Assembly (NCBI GenBank): GCA_947649495.1
Contig: CANSRU010000002.1
Span: forward strand, 62,001 to 126,000
Source of the DNA: an uncultured Porphyromonadaceae bacterium
Lineage (GTDB): Bacteria > Bacteroidota > Bacteroidia > Bacteroidales > Muribaculaceae
Direction of reading: 5' to 3'
Length of the DNA: 64,000 nt
In this document: piece by piece, positions 1 through 8,972 of the stretch
Position numbering within the stretch: position 1 is the stretch's first letter
Layout of the letters: the number at the start of each line of letters is the position of its first letter
Notes under the pieces: generated by a model
Databases searched by the model: none
The model's input: only the letters and a program-made list of their open reading frames with translations
Told to the model about the DNA's origin: nothing
Program-made: the position numbers and the translations under genes

Positions 1-16
1 GAACACCTACACGCAT

Positions 17-98
17 GGCAGTGATTTAACCCACACCGGACAGGCACAGGTGCGCAGACGGATGCACCTGCAGGAGGGAGGGCATTCCTGCCCTCGCA
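17..98. repeat. 82-bp hairpin repeat, copy 1
   Basis: Copy 1 matches 1154-1235 almost base for base with no gap. It contains a perfect stem GAGGGCA/TGCCCTC around TTCC and a weaker GGTGC/GCACC stem. It begins at a stop-codon-like TAA context in both copies, so it may sit just after the 3' end of a gene to the left of the window. It looks like an intergenic REP-like or non-autonomous mobile repeat. The class is inferred. Confidence 0.7.
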
Positions 99-173
99 CA
101 GAATACAACCTGCAAGCGGATTGAACATGACTTGGGGCTACTTTATGGCGACATTTGATATGTTTTTTGAGCC

Positions 174-259
174 TGAACCCTCAGATTTTTGTGGTTTTTA
201 CAGAATTGAACCCTAAGAAAAATGTGGTTTTTCATTGCACGAACCCTAAGAAAAATGTA
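174..259. repeat. Three imperfect direct repeats (GAACCC units)
   Basis: Three copies of a unit reading roughly GAACCCTMAGAWWWWTGTGG start at about 175, 208 and 241, so the period is 33 bases. The last copy is truncated. Such periodic subterminal repeats occur at the ends of some transposons (IS21-like) and at protein-binding arrays. No transposase is visible, so the role is unknown. Confidence 0.6.
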
Positions 260-492
260 ATTATCACGCCGAACACATTAATATCCAAACAGATACAGGA
301 AAACATACTTAATTAACCAATTACCCACTACATGCGGTGCCATTCTGTCCTACTATCCATCACTGATGACCGCTCAATAGGCTACGGCTTCCCGCAACCT
401 TATCCTGAATTTTCAATAAAAACACAGCGGGAATTTTGTAATATAAAAAACATTAACCATTTTTGCGACAAATCATCTTTTTCTAAATAAAC
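260..492. other. AT-rich intergenic stretch without a gene
   Basis: No convincing reading frame was found between the GAACCC repeats and the DUF4160 gene. The stretch is AT-rich near its right end and may hold the promoter of the following pair, but no clear TAnnTTTG box at the right distance was identified. It could be the eroded remnant of a mobile element. Confidence 0.4.
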
Positions 493-744
493 ATGCCCAC
501 AGTACTATACATATTCGGAATCCGTTTTTTCTTTTATCCCAATGACCACGAACCGATACATGTGCATGTGGAATACCAAGGAAATTCAGCAAAGATACAG
601 GTAGAACCATCGGTGAGACTAATAGAAAACAATGGCATAAAACCACAGACTATAGCCAAAGCAATCGATACGGTTGTTTTTTATAAGAATGATATAGTGA
701 ATGCATGGCATGAAGTTTTCACCGGAAAAACAGACAACAGATGA
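493..744 (+). CDS. DUF4160 domain-containing protein
   Basis: This 83-residue protein matches the DUF4160 pattern: an N-terminal strand, then a FFYPNDHEPIHVHVEY block with the conserved His-x-His-x-His, and a C-terminal helix ending in a W-H-E motif. DUF4160 genes are typically followed by a DUF2442 gene, as here, with a 4-bp overlap (ATGA). The pair is often listed with toxin-antitoxin-like accessory modules, but its biochemical role is not established. The gene lies between two copies of a hairpin repeat, which suggests acquisition as a small cassette. Confidence 0.8.
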   Translation: MPTVLYIFGIRFFFYPNDHEPIHVHVEYQGNSAKIQVEPSVRLIENNGIKPQTIAKAIDTVVFYKNDIVNAWHEVFTGKTDNR

Positions 745-1166
745 ACGAACGAATCGCAACATTGTGGTTTGACAACAACCGCATATTCATAAAAACAGAA
801 GAGAACCGGATATATAGTCAACCGCTTGAATTATTTCCGGCACTGATGGATGCTACTCAAAGTCAACGTGAGCAGTATTATGTATGGGACAACGGCAAAA
901 GCGTAAGATGGGAAGATATAGACGAGGATATACATATATCGAACTTCTTTGAATCAGAGACTGTAAATTACGACAATGATGTAAACCATCTTCTGTCACG
1001 GTTTCCATGGCTTGACATGAAAGCCTTTGCCCAATACATCGGTATGCATTGGACCAAGCTCGCGAAGTTCAGGTATGGTGTATGGACACCTAACGATGAG
1101 AATATGTCAAAAATAAAAAACGGCATCAAGGCTATAGCCAAGGAGATGTCGGCGGCAGTGATGTAA
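741..1166 (+). CDS. DUF2442 protein with C-terminal HTH-like region
   Basis: This is a 141-residue protein. Residues 1-75 carry the DUF2442 fold, with the strand-rich start and the typical [11 protein letters not shown] end. The C-terminal 50 residues ([15 protein letters not shown] onward) resemble a helix-turn-helix of the kind fused to DUF2442 in Bacteroidales, usually read as a DNA-binding antitoxin-like module. It overlaps the DUF4160 gene by 4 bp, so the two are probably translationally coupled. The 3' end runs straight into repeat copy 2. A regulatory role is inferred only. Confidence 0.75.
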   Translation: MNERIATLWFDNNRIFIKTEENRIYSQPLELFPALMDATQSQREQYYVWDNGKSVRWEDIDEDIHISNFFESETVNYDNDVNHLLSRFPWLDMKAFAQYIGMHWTKLAKFRYGVWTPNDENMSKIKNGIKAIAKEMSAAVM

Positions 1167-1235
1167 CCCACATCAAGCAGGCACGGGTGCGCAGACGGAT
1201 GCACCTGCAGGAGGGAGGGCATTCCTGCCCTCACA
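1154..1235. repeat. 82-bp hairpin repeat, copy 2
   Basis: This is the second copy of the element at 17-98, in the same orientation. It covers the last codons and stop of the DUF2442 gene and ends 90 bp before the LolD-type start codon. The stem GAGGGCA/TGCCCTC is intact, so it might also act as a transcription terminator for the upstream pair. Confidence 0.7.
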
Positions 1236-1287
1236 TAGCAAAAGGGATGGCAGATGTGGCTGTGTTGCGGGCATGGGAATTTTTAGC

Positions 1288-1295
1288 TACTTTTG
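1288..1295 (+). promoter_or_regulatory. Candidate promoter -7 box for lolD-type gene
   Basis: TACTTTTG matches the Bacteroidota -7 consensus TAnnTTTG. A TTG lies 20 bp upstream (1265-1267), the expected -33 spacing. The start codon is at 1325. Confidence 0.5.
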
Positions 1296-1324
1296 CGGGT
1301 ATATATATTTTACGCACGAAGCCG

Positions 1325-2005
1325 ATGATTGAATTACGCCAAATAACAAAATCGTTCGAGGGGCTGAAAGTCCTAAAGGGCATAGACCTTGACATAGCCC
1401 GGGGCGAGATTGTGTCGATAGTGGGTCCGAGCGGGGCCGGCAAAACCACCCTGCTACAGATAATGGGCTCGCTTGACCGGCCCGACAGCGGCACGGTGAG
1501 CATCGATGGCGAGGATATATTCAAGATGTCGGACAACCGGCTGGCGCATTTCCGAAACGCCAATGTGGGATTTGTGTTCCAGTTCCATCAGCTCCTGCCT
1601 GAATTCACATTGGAGGAAAATGTGGCAATGCCGGCAATGATAGGCGGCATGGGCAAGGATGAGGCTATGGCAAAAGCCAGGAAACTCATCGATTATATGG
1701 GTCTTTCGGAAAGGAGAGGCCACAGGCCGTCGGAACTGTCGGGGGGAGAGCGTCAGCGTGCCGCCGTGGCGCGGGCGCTTATAAACGGCCCCAAGGTGGT
1801 GCTTGCCGACGAGCCGTCGGGAAGCCTCGACTCGAAAAACCGCAGCGAACTGCACCGCCTGTTCTTTGACCTGCGGAGAGACCTTGGACATACGTTTGTG
1901 ATAGTGACCCACGATGAGAGCCTTGCCCGCATGGCCGACCGCAGGGTGGAGATGCGCGATGGCATGATAACCGAGATTATAACCAACAGCAACCCTATAC
2001 GATGA
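1325..2005 (+). CDS. lolD: ABC transporter ATP-binding protein, LolD type
   Basis: This 226-residue ATPase has Walker A GPSGAGKT at residues 34-41, a Q-loop [11 protein letters not shown], the signature LSGGERQR, Walker B VVLADEP and the H-loop THD. The Q-loop sequence and small size fit the LolD/MacB-type family, which drives release of lipoproteins or other substrates from the inner membrane with FtsX-fold permeases. ATG 1325 is chosen over upstream in-frame starts because those codons lie in the hairpin repeat and upstream of the promoter. The 3' end overlaps the next lipoprotein gene by 4 bp. No permease is adjacent; a LolC/E-like permease lies at 61197-62417, and pairing of the two is only a guess. 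Confidence 0.85.
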   Translation: MIELRQITKSFEGLKVLKGIDLDIARGEIVSIVGPSGAGKTTLLQIMGSLDRPDSGTVSIDGEDIFKMSDNRLAHFRNANVGFVFQFHQLLPEFTLEENVAMPAMIGGMGKDEAMAKARKLIDYMGLSERRGHRPSELSGGERQRAAVARALINGPKVVLADEPSGSLDSKNRSELHRLFFDLRRDLGHTFVIVTHDESLARMADRRVEMRDGMITEIITNSNPIR

Positions 2006-2664
2006 ACCGTCTGCTAAAATATTTGCTCGCCTTAGCCGTTATTATTACGGCCACTGCCTGCGGTGACGATGACAATGGCGGCACGGCGGGAGAGCTGTGT
2101 GAGTCGGTGGTTACCTTCACCGGCAACCGTGAGGGCGTGGCCTGGTTCGAATACCGCAAGGTGGGCGACTCGCCGCTGATCACACTCCACGGCAACGGAC
2201 GCCTCGACGAGAAGGAGGTGGAGCCCGGCACACGGCTGCTGATGCGCTACTATGCAGGCCCGGACATGGCTGCTGACGGTGGCGAGGTGAGCATAATCGG
2301 ACTGCAGCGCGTGCTTACCGACACGGTTGAGACTGTAGCGGTGGCTCCGGAAAGCATCGGCCCCCTCTATCTGACGGCCATAGAACGCTCGGGCGAATAT
2401 CTCAACATCTATTCGCAGATGCCCGCCGTGAAAGGGAGGAAGATAACGGTGGAGGCTATAAGCACCCCGGCAACCGATGGAACCATGGAGCTGTACATCT
2501 CGGCCACCGCACCCGACGACCCTACGGCCTACCGCACCACCACCGTGGCCTCGCTCTGGATAGGTCCGGTGTGGAACAAAGCCGGGACAACCGGAGTTAC
2601 AGTACATATAGACAACACAAACAATATATACCGCAAGGTATTCACTTTTCTTAAAAACGACTGA
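2002..2664 (+). CDS. NigD-like surface lipoprotein, paralogue 1
   Basis: This 220-residue protein has a signal peptide ending in a lipobox (ATAC) followed by GDDDN, the acidic stretch that in Bacteroidota acts as a surface-export signal. The body is strand-rich, with a first half that reads like a small OB-type domain ([20 protein letters not shown]) and a second half ending [10 protein letters not shown], the layout of NigD-like proteins. It is the first of three tandem paralogues sharing this architecture. Its 4-bp overlap with the LolD-type ATPase gene suggests an operon. Function is unknown. Confidence 0.65.
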   Translation: MNRLLKYLLALAVIITATACGDDDNGGTAGELCESVVTFTGNREGVAWFEYRKVGDSPLITLHGNGRLDEKEVEPGTRLLMRYYAGPDMAADGGEVSIIGLQRVLTDTVETVAVAPESIGPLYLTAIERSGEYLNIYSQMPAVKGRKITVEAISTPATDGTMELYISATAPDDPTAYRTTTVASLWIGPVWNKAGTTGVTVHIDNTNNIYRKVFTFLKND

Positions 2665-2671
2665 AAAACAG

Positions 2672-3400
2672 ATGAAAACAATGAAACAACTTCGCAATCT
2701 CACCATGGCCGCACTGCTGGCCCTATCGACTATAACCGTAACCTCGTGCGTGAGCAACGATAATGGCGGTCCGGATACCAACGGCAAGTTCACAGCACTC
2801 GTAACCTACGACTATTCCGTACCGGCTACCGAGTCCGGAAACACTGCCACAGCATATTACACTTACTACGGCCTTAACGATGCACAGCCCGTCATTATGT
2901 TGGCAAAATACGACATGCCCTCGAGCATAAAGAAAGGTCAGCGCTGCGTGATAGGGTTCAATCCGGCCGACTACTCCAACCCTCTGGCCGGCGGCCCTGT
3001 AACCGTGACACGCTGTCTCGGCATATCGACAACCACCGTAGAGACCGCACCCACAGCCACAGCCCAGGCCGCAAATGCACCGATAAACCTGCTGTACACC
3101 AGCGGACAGCCGGCACTGAGCCGCACAGGCAACTACATAAACATCGAGGCCTACATGCCGTACGTTGAAGACCGCACATTCACCATTGTGGCCGATGAAG
3201 CCACCGTAAACACCGCCATGCCGGATCTCTACCTCACAACCACGGCATCACAACCCACTCAGGGGATAACAAACGCCACCTTAGGCTCGATAGACATACA
3301 AAGCGTATGGCGCCGTCCCGACGTGCAGGGTGTGAGAATCCACATAAACAACTCCAACCCCAACTACCCGGAGCAGAAAACATTCGAATTCAAGAAATAA
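2672..3400 (+). CDS. NigD-like surface lipoprotein, paralogue 2
   Basis: This 242-residue protein has a signal peptide with lipobox VTSC followed by VSNDN. It shares with its neighbours the pattern V-T-[FY] near residue 45, a KxGQR block, a run ending in ATAQ, a D-E-A-T block and a C-terminal V-x-I-H-I-N-N-S-N. A second possible ATG lies at 2681. It starts 7 bp after paralogue 1 and is probably co-transcribed with it. It is likely anchored in the outer membrane and surface exposed. The ligand is unknown. Confidence 0.65.
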   Translation: MKTMKQLRNLTMAALLALSTITVTSCVSNDNGGPDTNGKFTALVTYDYSVPATESGNTATAYYTYYGLNDAQPVIMLAKYDMPSSIKKGQRCVIGFNPADYSNPLAGGPVTVTRCLGISTTTVETAPTATAQAANAPINLLYTSGQPALSRTGNYINIEAYMPYVEDRTFTIVADEATVNTAMPDLYLTTTASQPTQGITNATLGSIDIQSVWRRPDVQGVRIHINNSNPNYPEQKTFEFKK

Positions 3401-3418
3401 TCCCCCTACAGCGATAAT

Positions 3419-4111
3419 ATGAAAAGTCTGCGCAACATGGCAATGGCCACAATGATGGCCGCACTGACACTGATATTCCTTCCGGGATGCAGCACATCGG
3501 ACGACGACAATTACTCCGGCCTGCAATCGCTCGTGACCTTTGCGGGTAATGTGGACAATGCATCATATTTCACACTTCAGGAGATAGACGATGCCGCCCC
3601 GGCCACACTCTACAGCCTGAACAAAATCTCCAACCCCGCCATAAAGGCAGGACAGCGCATGGTGATACGCTACACCATAGCCGGAGAGCAGAAAGTGGGT
3701 GAGAGCGGCCCGATAGAGCTGCTCGCCTATCAGACAGTGCCGACATCGTCGGTAGAGGTTGTCCCAACAGCCACAGCCCAGGAGGCCGACGAGGAGATGG
3801 ATGTGCTCTACTTCCAGGGCAAATACAGTGTGTTCCGCACAGGCACATTCATCAACATCGAAGTAACACTGCCCAACTGCGCCAGCCGCACATTCAGCAT
3901 CTATGCCGACGAGGCTACCATGGACAGCGGCATGCCTGAACTGTACATAACCACCGGGACCACTACGATGCCCGACAACTACAGCTCGCTCGCACTCGCA
4001 TCGTTCGACATAGCATCCGTATGGAACCAGCCCACGGTCAACGGCATAAAGGTGCACATCAACAACTCCAACATCACCTATCCGCAGAAGGTGTTTGAAT
4101 TCAGAAAATAA
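3419..4111 (+). CDS. NigD-like surface lipoprotein, paralogue 3
   Basis: This 230-residue protein has a signal peptide with lipobox LPGC followed by STSDDDN, a good match to the Bacteroidota lipoprotein surface-export signal. It is closest to paralogue 2: both carry KAGQR/KKGQR, PTATAQ, DEAT and an HINNSN near the C terminus. The three genes look like products of tandem duplication followed by divergence. It lies 18 bp after paralogue 2 and 33 bp before the DUF3467 gene, in the same transcription unit. Confidence 0.65.
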   Translation: MKSLRNMAMATMMAALTLIFLPGCSTSDDDNYSGLQSLVTFAGNVDNASYFTLQEIDDAAPATLYSLNKISNPAIKAGQRMVIRYTIAGEQKVGESGPIELLAYQTVPTSSVEVVPTATAQEADEEMDVLYFQGKYSVFRTGTFINIEVTLPNCASRTFSIYADEATMDSGMPELYITTGTTTMPDNYSSLALASFDIASVWNQPTVNGIKVHINNSNITYPQKVFEFRK

Positions 4112-4144
4112 ACAAAATCAAAAAAAATACGACATAACAACATC

Positions 4145-4465
4145 ATGGAACAGAAACCCCAGGAAGTAAAGATAGAGCTCACGCCCGAAGTGGCCGGCGG
4201 ACATTACAGCAATTTCACTGTCATATCGCACAGCGGTGGCGAATTTTTCTTCGACTTCATAACCATGGCTCCCAACATGCCTCAGGCCAAAGTGCAGAGC
4301 CGCATAATAATGACACCGGAGAATGCCAAGAACCTTATGTTTGCCCTCAACGACAACATAAAGAAGTACGAAGCCACCTTCGGCGAAATCAAACGCACCC
4401 TCCCGATAGCCAAAGGGGGCAACGATATACCCAATCCGTTTATGAACGGAGGGAAACTGAACTAA
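4145..4465 (+). CDS. DUF3467 domain-containing protein
   Basis: This 106-residue protein fits DUF3467 along most of its length: an N-terminal I-E-L-T-P-E-V-A-G-G-x-Y-S-N start, a central F-x-F-D-F block and R-I-I-M-T-P-E-N-A-K before a C-terminal helix. The family is small, cytosolic and widespread in Bacteroidota, with no established function. It lies between the lipoproteins and cysS. Confidence 0.8.
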   Translation: MEQKPQEVKIELTPEVAGGHYSNFTVISHSGGEFFFDFITMAPNMPQAKVQSRIIMTPENAKNLMFALNDNIKKYEATFGEIKRTLPIAKGGNDIPNPFMNGGKLN

Positions 4466-4523
4466 CACCCGCCGGCCACAAGCCGGAAAAACGCATTCAG
4501 AAGCCACGTAATCCATCCAAGGC

Positions 4524-6014
4524 ATGAAACCCAACCAATTTACCGTCTACAACTCGCTGACGCGAAACAAGGAGCTTTTCAAGCCCATACACGAAGACCG
4601 TGTGGGCATGTATGTGTGCGGACCCACCGTATATGGCGACGGCCACCTCGGCCATGCCCGCCCGGCAATAACTTTCGACATACTGTACCGGTATCTGACC
4701 CATCTCGGCTACAAGGTGCGCTATGTGCGCAACATTACCGATGTGGGACATCTTGAGCATGATGCCGACGACGGTGAGGACAAAATCGCAAAAAAAGCCC
4801 GCATAGAGCAACTCGAGCCGATGGAGGTGGTGCAGTATTACCTCAACCGCTACCATCACGCCATGGAGAAGCTCAATGTGCTTCCTCCGTCAATCGAGCC
4901 GCATGCCTCGGGACATATCATAGAGCAGATCGAATACATCAAGAAGATTCTTGAGAGCGGATATGCCTACGAGAGCGAGGGTTCGGTATATTTCGATGTT
5001 CCGAAATACAACCGCGACCACCGCTACGGAAAGCTGTCGGGCCGCAACATCGATGAGCTCCTGTCGACCACCCGCGAACTCGACGGACAGCAGGAGAAAC
5101 ACCATCCGGCCGACTTTGCCCTATGGAAAAAGGCTGCTCCCGAACACATAATGCGCTGGCCATCGCCCTGGAGCGACGGATTCCCGGGATGGCATCTCGA
5201 ATGCTCAACCATGGGCGAGAAATACCTCGGCGAGACATTCGACATACATGGCGGCGGAATGGACCTGAAATTCCCCCACCACGAGTGCGAGATAGCGCAA
5301 TCTGTGGCTCACAACGGACACGACAGCGTGCACTACTGGATGCACAACAACATGATAACCATCAACGGACAGAAGATGGGCAAGTCGCTCGGCAATTTCA
5401 TAACCCTCGATGAATTCTTCACAGGCTCCCACCCTCTCCTCACTCAAGCCTACTCGCCGATGACCATACGCTTCTTCATACTCCAGGCCCACTACCGTGG
5501 CACCGTGGATTTCAGCAACGAAGCGTTGCAGGCGGCCGAAAAAGCACTGCAGCGCATGCTCGAAGGCTACAAGCGCCTGCAAGGCCTGAAGCCATCCGAC
5601 ACAAGCGACATTGACGTGGATGCGCTTAAAACCAAATGCTACGAAGCTATGGACGATGACCTCAACACACCAGTGCTGCTGGCTCATCTGTTTGAAGGTT
5701 GCGCCATGATCAACAAAATCAATGACGGAACCGCCAAGGCCACCGCTGCCGACATTGAAGCGCTCAAAGAACTGTTCGACACATTCCTGATAGACATTCT
5801 CGGCATCCGGGCTGAGGGAGCGGCGGCGGACTCAGCCGCAGGCAACGCCATGAAGCCGTTTGAGGACGCCGTGGAGCTGCTTCTCGAAATGCGCTCAAAA
5901 GCCAAAGCCGACAAGGATTGGGCCACAAGCGACCTTATCCGCGACCGTCTGGCTGCAATAGGTTTCGATGTAAAAGATACGAAAAACGGCTTTGAGTGGA
6001 GCCTTAAAAAATAA
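4524..6014 (+). CDS. cysS: Cysteine--tRNA ligase
   Basis: This 496-residue class I aminoacyl-tRNA synthetase charges tRNA-Cys with cysteine in the cytosol. The signature CGPTVYG is followed by GHLGHAR (the HIGH motif), the zinc-ligand region contains LECSTMG and HHECEIAQS, and KMGKSLGN is the KMSKS loop. The C-terminal helical anticodon region is complete and the length is normal. The final codons overlap the start of the next exporter gene by 23 bp in another frame. No T-box-like leader is visible in the 58-bp gap upstream. Confidence 0.97.
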   Translation: MKPNQFTVYNSLTRNKELFKPIHEDRVGMYVCGPTVYGDGHLGHARPAITFDILYRYLTHLGYKVRYVRNITDVGHLEHDADDGEDKIAKKARIEQLEPMEVVQYYLNRYHHAMEKLNVLPPSIEPHASGHIIEQIEYIKKILESGYAYESEGSVYFDVPKYNRDHRYGKLSGRNIDELLSTTRELDGQQEKHHPADFALWKKAAPEHIMRWPSPWSDGFPGWHLECSTMGEKYLGETFDIHGGGMDLKFPHHECEIAQSVAHNGHDSVHYWMHNNMITINGQKMGKSLGNFITLDEFFTGSHPLLTQAYSPMTIRFFILQAHYRGTVDFSNEALQAAEKALQRMLEGYKRLQGLKPSDTSDIDVDALKTKCYEAMDDDLNTPVLLAHLFEGCAMINKINDGTAKATAADIEALKELFDTFLIDILGIRAEGAAADSAAGNAMKPFEDAVELLLEMRSKAKADKDWATSDLIRDRLAAIGFDVKDTKNGFEWSLKK

Positions 6015-6954
6015 CGACAACCGGTTGGCCGCCCATGTAGCTCTGCTGCTGGCCAATCTGTTCTGGGGAGTTATGTCGCCTATATCCAAGGCTTTGCTTC
6101 TTGGTGGCGACATAACTCCGCTGGCGTTGTCGGCTCTCCGCATAGGTGGAGGCGCCATGCTATTCCTGCTATGCTCGTTTGTGCTCCCACAGTCGGTGGC
6201 ACCGCGCGAGCGCATAGAGCGCGGCGACTGGTGGAAGATAGCGATAGCCTCCATCCTGATGATCAGCGCCAACCAGGGACTGTTCATACTCGGCATAGGC
6301 TACACAAGCCCTATAGATTCGGCTGTGATGAGCAGCATGACACCGATGCTCACCATGCTTCTCGCCGCCGTGGTGCTGCACTTCCCCATCACCGGTCTCA
6401 AATTCATAGGCGTCGCGATAGGGCTTGCCGGTGTGGTGATGCTCGTGGCCGGCAACAGCGGCGACAATATAGCAAGCAACCCACTTCTCGGCGATGCGCT
6501 GTGCCTCGGGGCGCAGTTGTGCGCAGCCTTATACTATGTAATGTTCAGCGGGCTCATAAAACGATACGCGCCTTTCACTTTGATGAAATGGATGTTCTAT
6601 CTGTCGGCTCTCACCTACGTGCCATGCTGTGCCGGAGAACTTATAAAAGTACCCTACACCTCGTTACCGGCCGAAACATGGTGGTCGCTTGCCTACATCA
6701 TAGCCCTCGCCACATGTGCGGCTTATCTGACACTGCCATTCGCACAGCGCCATCTTAAACCCACGGTGGTAAGCATTTACAATTATTTCCAACCTGTATT
6801 CGCAGCGATTGTCGCCGTGTGGATAGGCGTAGGTAGTTTCGGACCGATGAAAATAGCGGCTACCATCCTGATATTCATAGGTGTCTACTTTGTCAACAAC
6901 AACTCCCGCGGAAGCAGTCGCCGCTCAATTGAAACGGTAGGTGATAGTGCCTGA
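5992..6954 (+). CDS. EamA/DMT-family transporter
   Basis: This protein of about 320 residues has ten hydrophobic segments in two EamA repeats and the N-terminal [10 protein letters not shown] motif typical of Bacteroidota DMT exporters. The substrate is unknown; family members export amino acids, nucleosides or metabolites. There is no ATG at a sensible place: a TTG at 5992 (overlapping cysS by 23 bp) or a TTG about 30 bp further on must be used. The 3' end overlaps the convergent tonB-like gene by 30 bp. A second DMT protein lies at 29764-30702. Confidence 0.85.
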   Translation: MSGALKNNDNRLAAHVALLLANLFWGVMSPISKALLLGGDITPLALSALRIGGGAMLFLLCSFVLPQSVAPRERIERGDWWKIAIASILMISANQGLFILGIGYTSPIDSAVMSSMTPMLTMLLAAVVLHFPITGLKFIGVAIGLAGVVMLVAGNSGDNIASNPLLGDALCLGAQLCAALYYVMFSGLIKRYAPFTLMKWMFYLSALTYVPCCAGELIKVPYTSLPAETWWSLAYIIALATCAAYLTLPFAQRHLKPTVVSIYNYFQPVFAAIVAVWIGVGSFGPMKIAATILIFIGVYFVNNNSRGSSRRSIETVGDSA

Positions 6955-7728
6955 CTGCATCTGTCCGCCATCCTGAGCTACAGAGAAACGGGAATTCCGG
7001 GCTGCCGCCACACAGCTCTTACGTATGGCGGCACTTGCCGCTGCCGCTCCTGACCCGCCTGAATATGCAGCATCGACCACACGGCCCGAGGCATCCACTT
7101 TCACCCTTACTTTCACAATACCCGATGCGGTGGACGACGGTTTCTGCCACGATTCAAGCGTGCGGCCCGACAGACTTGTTCCGGGAGTACCGCTAAGCGC
7201 TCCTGAAGCGGCATTACCGTTGGGCGAACCGCTTTTGCCCGCCGTTCCCTTTCCAGCGTCAGATGCGGATGTAGTGCCGAATTTCATCCGATTGTTTATC
7301 TCGCGGGCCATTTCCCGCTCACGCTTCTCCTGTTCCCGCCGCTCAAGCTCCTCCTTACTTGGACCTGTTTTCTCAGGCTTCGGTTTCGGAGCCACCTTCA
7401 TGGGCGAATTACGTTCGGAGGCTACGAGCGGAGCCGGTTCGGGAGCCTGCTCACCGCCATTGGCAATATCCTGAGCCTCCTGGGCCGGAGCCATTTTCTG
7501 CTCAGGTATCCTCGATGGCTCAGACTGCTCCGGAACAGCAACATCGCCGGCCATCACATACTCACCCTCAAACAAGAGCTCAGAAGTATCCTCAGGCGGC
7601 CACCGGCGCTCTTCCAACGGATTATAACGAAGTTTCAGACACAGTATGACCACTATGGCAACAGCCACAACCATCAATGTGACAGCGGCTGCAACACGCC
7701 TGATTTTATTATTTTCAGCAGTGGTCAT
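6925..7728 (-). CDS. tonB: TonB-family energy transducer
   Basis: This protein of about 267 residues has one N-terminal membrane helix, a Pro/Glu/Lys-rich middle with charged coiled-coil residues (EELERREQEKRERE), a Gly/Ser/Ala-rich linker, and a C-terminal TonB-type domain (VKVRVKVDASGRV then A-A-I-R-K-S). It would carry proton-motive energy from ExbBD to outer-membrane receptors. The start at 7728 (MTTAENN) is preferred over the ATG at 7737. It is the last gene of the pdxJ-exbB-exbD-tonB operon, 13 bp after exbD. The C-terminal domain is short compared with Escherichia coli TonB. Confidence 0.85.
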   Translation of the reverse strand: MTTAENNKIRRVAAAVTLMVVAVAIVVILCLKLRYNPLEERRWPPEDTSELLFEGEYVMAGDVAVPEQSEPSRIPEQKMAPAQEAQDIANGGEQAPEPAPLVASERNSPMKVAPKPKPEKTGPSKEELERREQEKREREMAREINNRMKFGTTSASDAGKGTAGKSGSPNGNAASGALSGTPGTSLSGRTLESWQKPSSTASGIVKVRVKVDASGRVVDAAYSGGSGAAAASAAIRKSCVAAARNSRFSVAQDGGQMQSGTITYRFN

Positions 7729-7741
7729 GCAGTACATTTAT

Positions 7742-8188
7742 CTATTGAGCAGGGCGCGCCGATTCGGGAGCCGGTTTGGTAGCCAACACCATTTTCAGCC
7801 CATGGCGGGCACCGAGATCGAGAATCTCCACCAGTTTTCCGTAAGGCACCTCGCTATCGGCATAAATGGCAATATATTGCTCTTGACCCACACTGTCGGT
7901 CTGCGACGCACGGGCAAGCTGAAGAAACGCCAGCAATTGATCGGCTGTCACAGCCTGAGGCTCAGCCTCATCAAACGAAGCATATATCACCTGATTCTTG
8001 TCGACATATACCCTCGTAGCGGGCTTTATGGCCGTCTGCTCCGAACTTTGAGGCAGATTTATCTCCAATGCCGTGGGAAAAACGAATGTGGAGGTCACCA
8101 TGAAAAATATAAGCAACAGAAATATAACATCGGTCATCGAAGCCATAGAGAACAACGATGTCATGTCAAATTGTCGTTTAAGCGCCAT
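7742..8188 (-). CDS. exbD: ExbD/TolR-family biopolymer transport protein
   Basis: This 148-residue protein has a single membrane helix just after the N terminus. The key Asp20 lies in the T-D-V-I-F-L-L-L-I-F-F sequence, the residue that carries protons in this family. The periplasmic domain follows. With ExbB it forms the proton channel that energises TonB. Its neighbours on both sides are its functional partners. Confidence 0.93.
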   Translation of the reverse strand: MALKRQFDMTSLFSMASMTDVIFLLLIFFMVTSTFVFPTALEINLPQSSEQTAIKPATRVYVDKNQVIYASFDEAEPQAVTADQLLAFLQLARASQTDSVGQEQYIAIYADSEVPYGKLVEILDLGARHGLKMVLATKPAPESARPAQ

Positions 8189-8221
8189 CAGCAGAAAAAT
8201 TTAGGTTTATGCAACACGCTA

Positions 8222-8953
8222 TCAGGCCGGTTCATTCAGAAGATCCATGAACTCCATGGTGCTCCCCTCGAGAGCCGACATCACACCATTTATCCTGGCC
8301 ACAAGATAATTATAAGCGAACAATGCTATCACGCCTACTATCAGACCGGCCACTGTGGTGACAAGAGCCTCGTAGATACCGCCTGCAAGCACATCGATAT
8401 TGGCACTTGAGCCGGCACTCGCAAGATTATAGAAAGCCTCCACCATACCTATCACAGTGCCGAGGAAACCGAGCATCGGAGCGCCTGCCGCAGTAGTGGC
8501 AAGCCAAGGAAGCCCCTTGCCAAGAGCAGCCACTTCAATATTGCCGGTATTCTCTATAGCTACGAGCACATCGTTCATCGGACGCCCGATACGGCTTATT
8601 CCTTTAGCTATCAATCGTGCCGACGGCGAGTCAGTCCTCTTGCACAACCGCAATGCTGATTCCGGATCACCATCGTGTATGTAATCACGTATCAGGCTCA
8701 TAAAGCTGCGGTCCTCGCGGGCAGCTTTCCGTATTACCATGACACGCTCCACAAACACATAAATAGAAATCACGGCAAGAAGAGCGAGAGGAACCATGAT
8801 AAAGCCACCCTGCATGCACAGTTCCCATACAGAAAGTTCCTGCACGGCAGGTGCGGCGGGAGTCTGAACACTTGCAACGGTTGTGGCCATGGTGTCCTGC
8901 ACCTGAAGAGCCACCGGGGTAAATAGAGTTGTCATTATAGTAAACATTTGCAT
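8222..8953 (-). CDS. exbB: MotA/TolQ/ExbB-family proton channel protein
   Basis: This 243-residue protein has three membrane helices. The long cytosolic loop contains A-L-R-L-C-K-R, and the conserved G-L-P-W-L-A-T-T-A-A-G-A-P-M-L-G-F-L-G-T-V-I-G-M block leads into helix 2. It forms the pentameric channel of the TonB system. Two Met codons near the N terminus (8953 and 8935) are possible starts. It lies 19 bp downstream of pdxJ and 33 bp upstream of exbD. Confidence 0.92.
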   Translation of the reverse strand: MQMFTIMTTLFTPVALQVQDTMATTVASVQTPAAPAVQELSVWELCMQGGFIMVPLALLAVISIYVFVERVMVIRKAAREDRSFMSLIRDYIHDGDPESALRLCKRTDSPSARLIAKGISRIGRPMNDVLVAIENTGNIEVAALGKGLPWLATTAAGAPMLGFLGTVIGMVEAFYNLASAGSSANIDVLAGGIYEALVTTVAGLIVGVIALFAYNYLVARINGVMSALEGSTMEFMDLLNEPA

Positions 8954-8972
8954 ATTAATGAACCGCCGGAGG

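Noticed and set aside
1187-1324. N-terminal extension of the LolD-type ATPase to 272 residues
   Set aside because: The extra codons lie in the hairpin repeat and over the promoter; LolD proteins begin at the ATG at 1325.
2032-2793. A 253-residue minus-strand frame opposite the first lipoprotein
   Set aside because: The plus strand has signal peptide, lipobox and paralogues in the next two genes; the minus frame has none.
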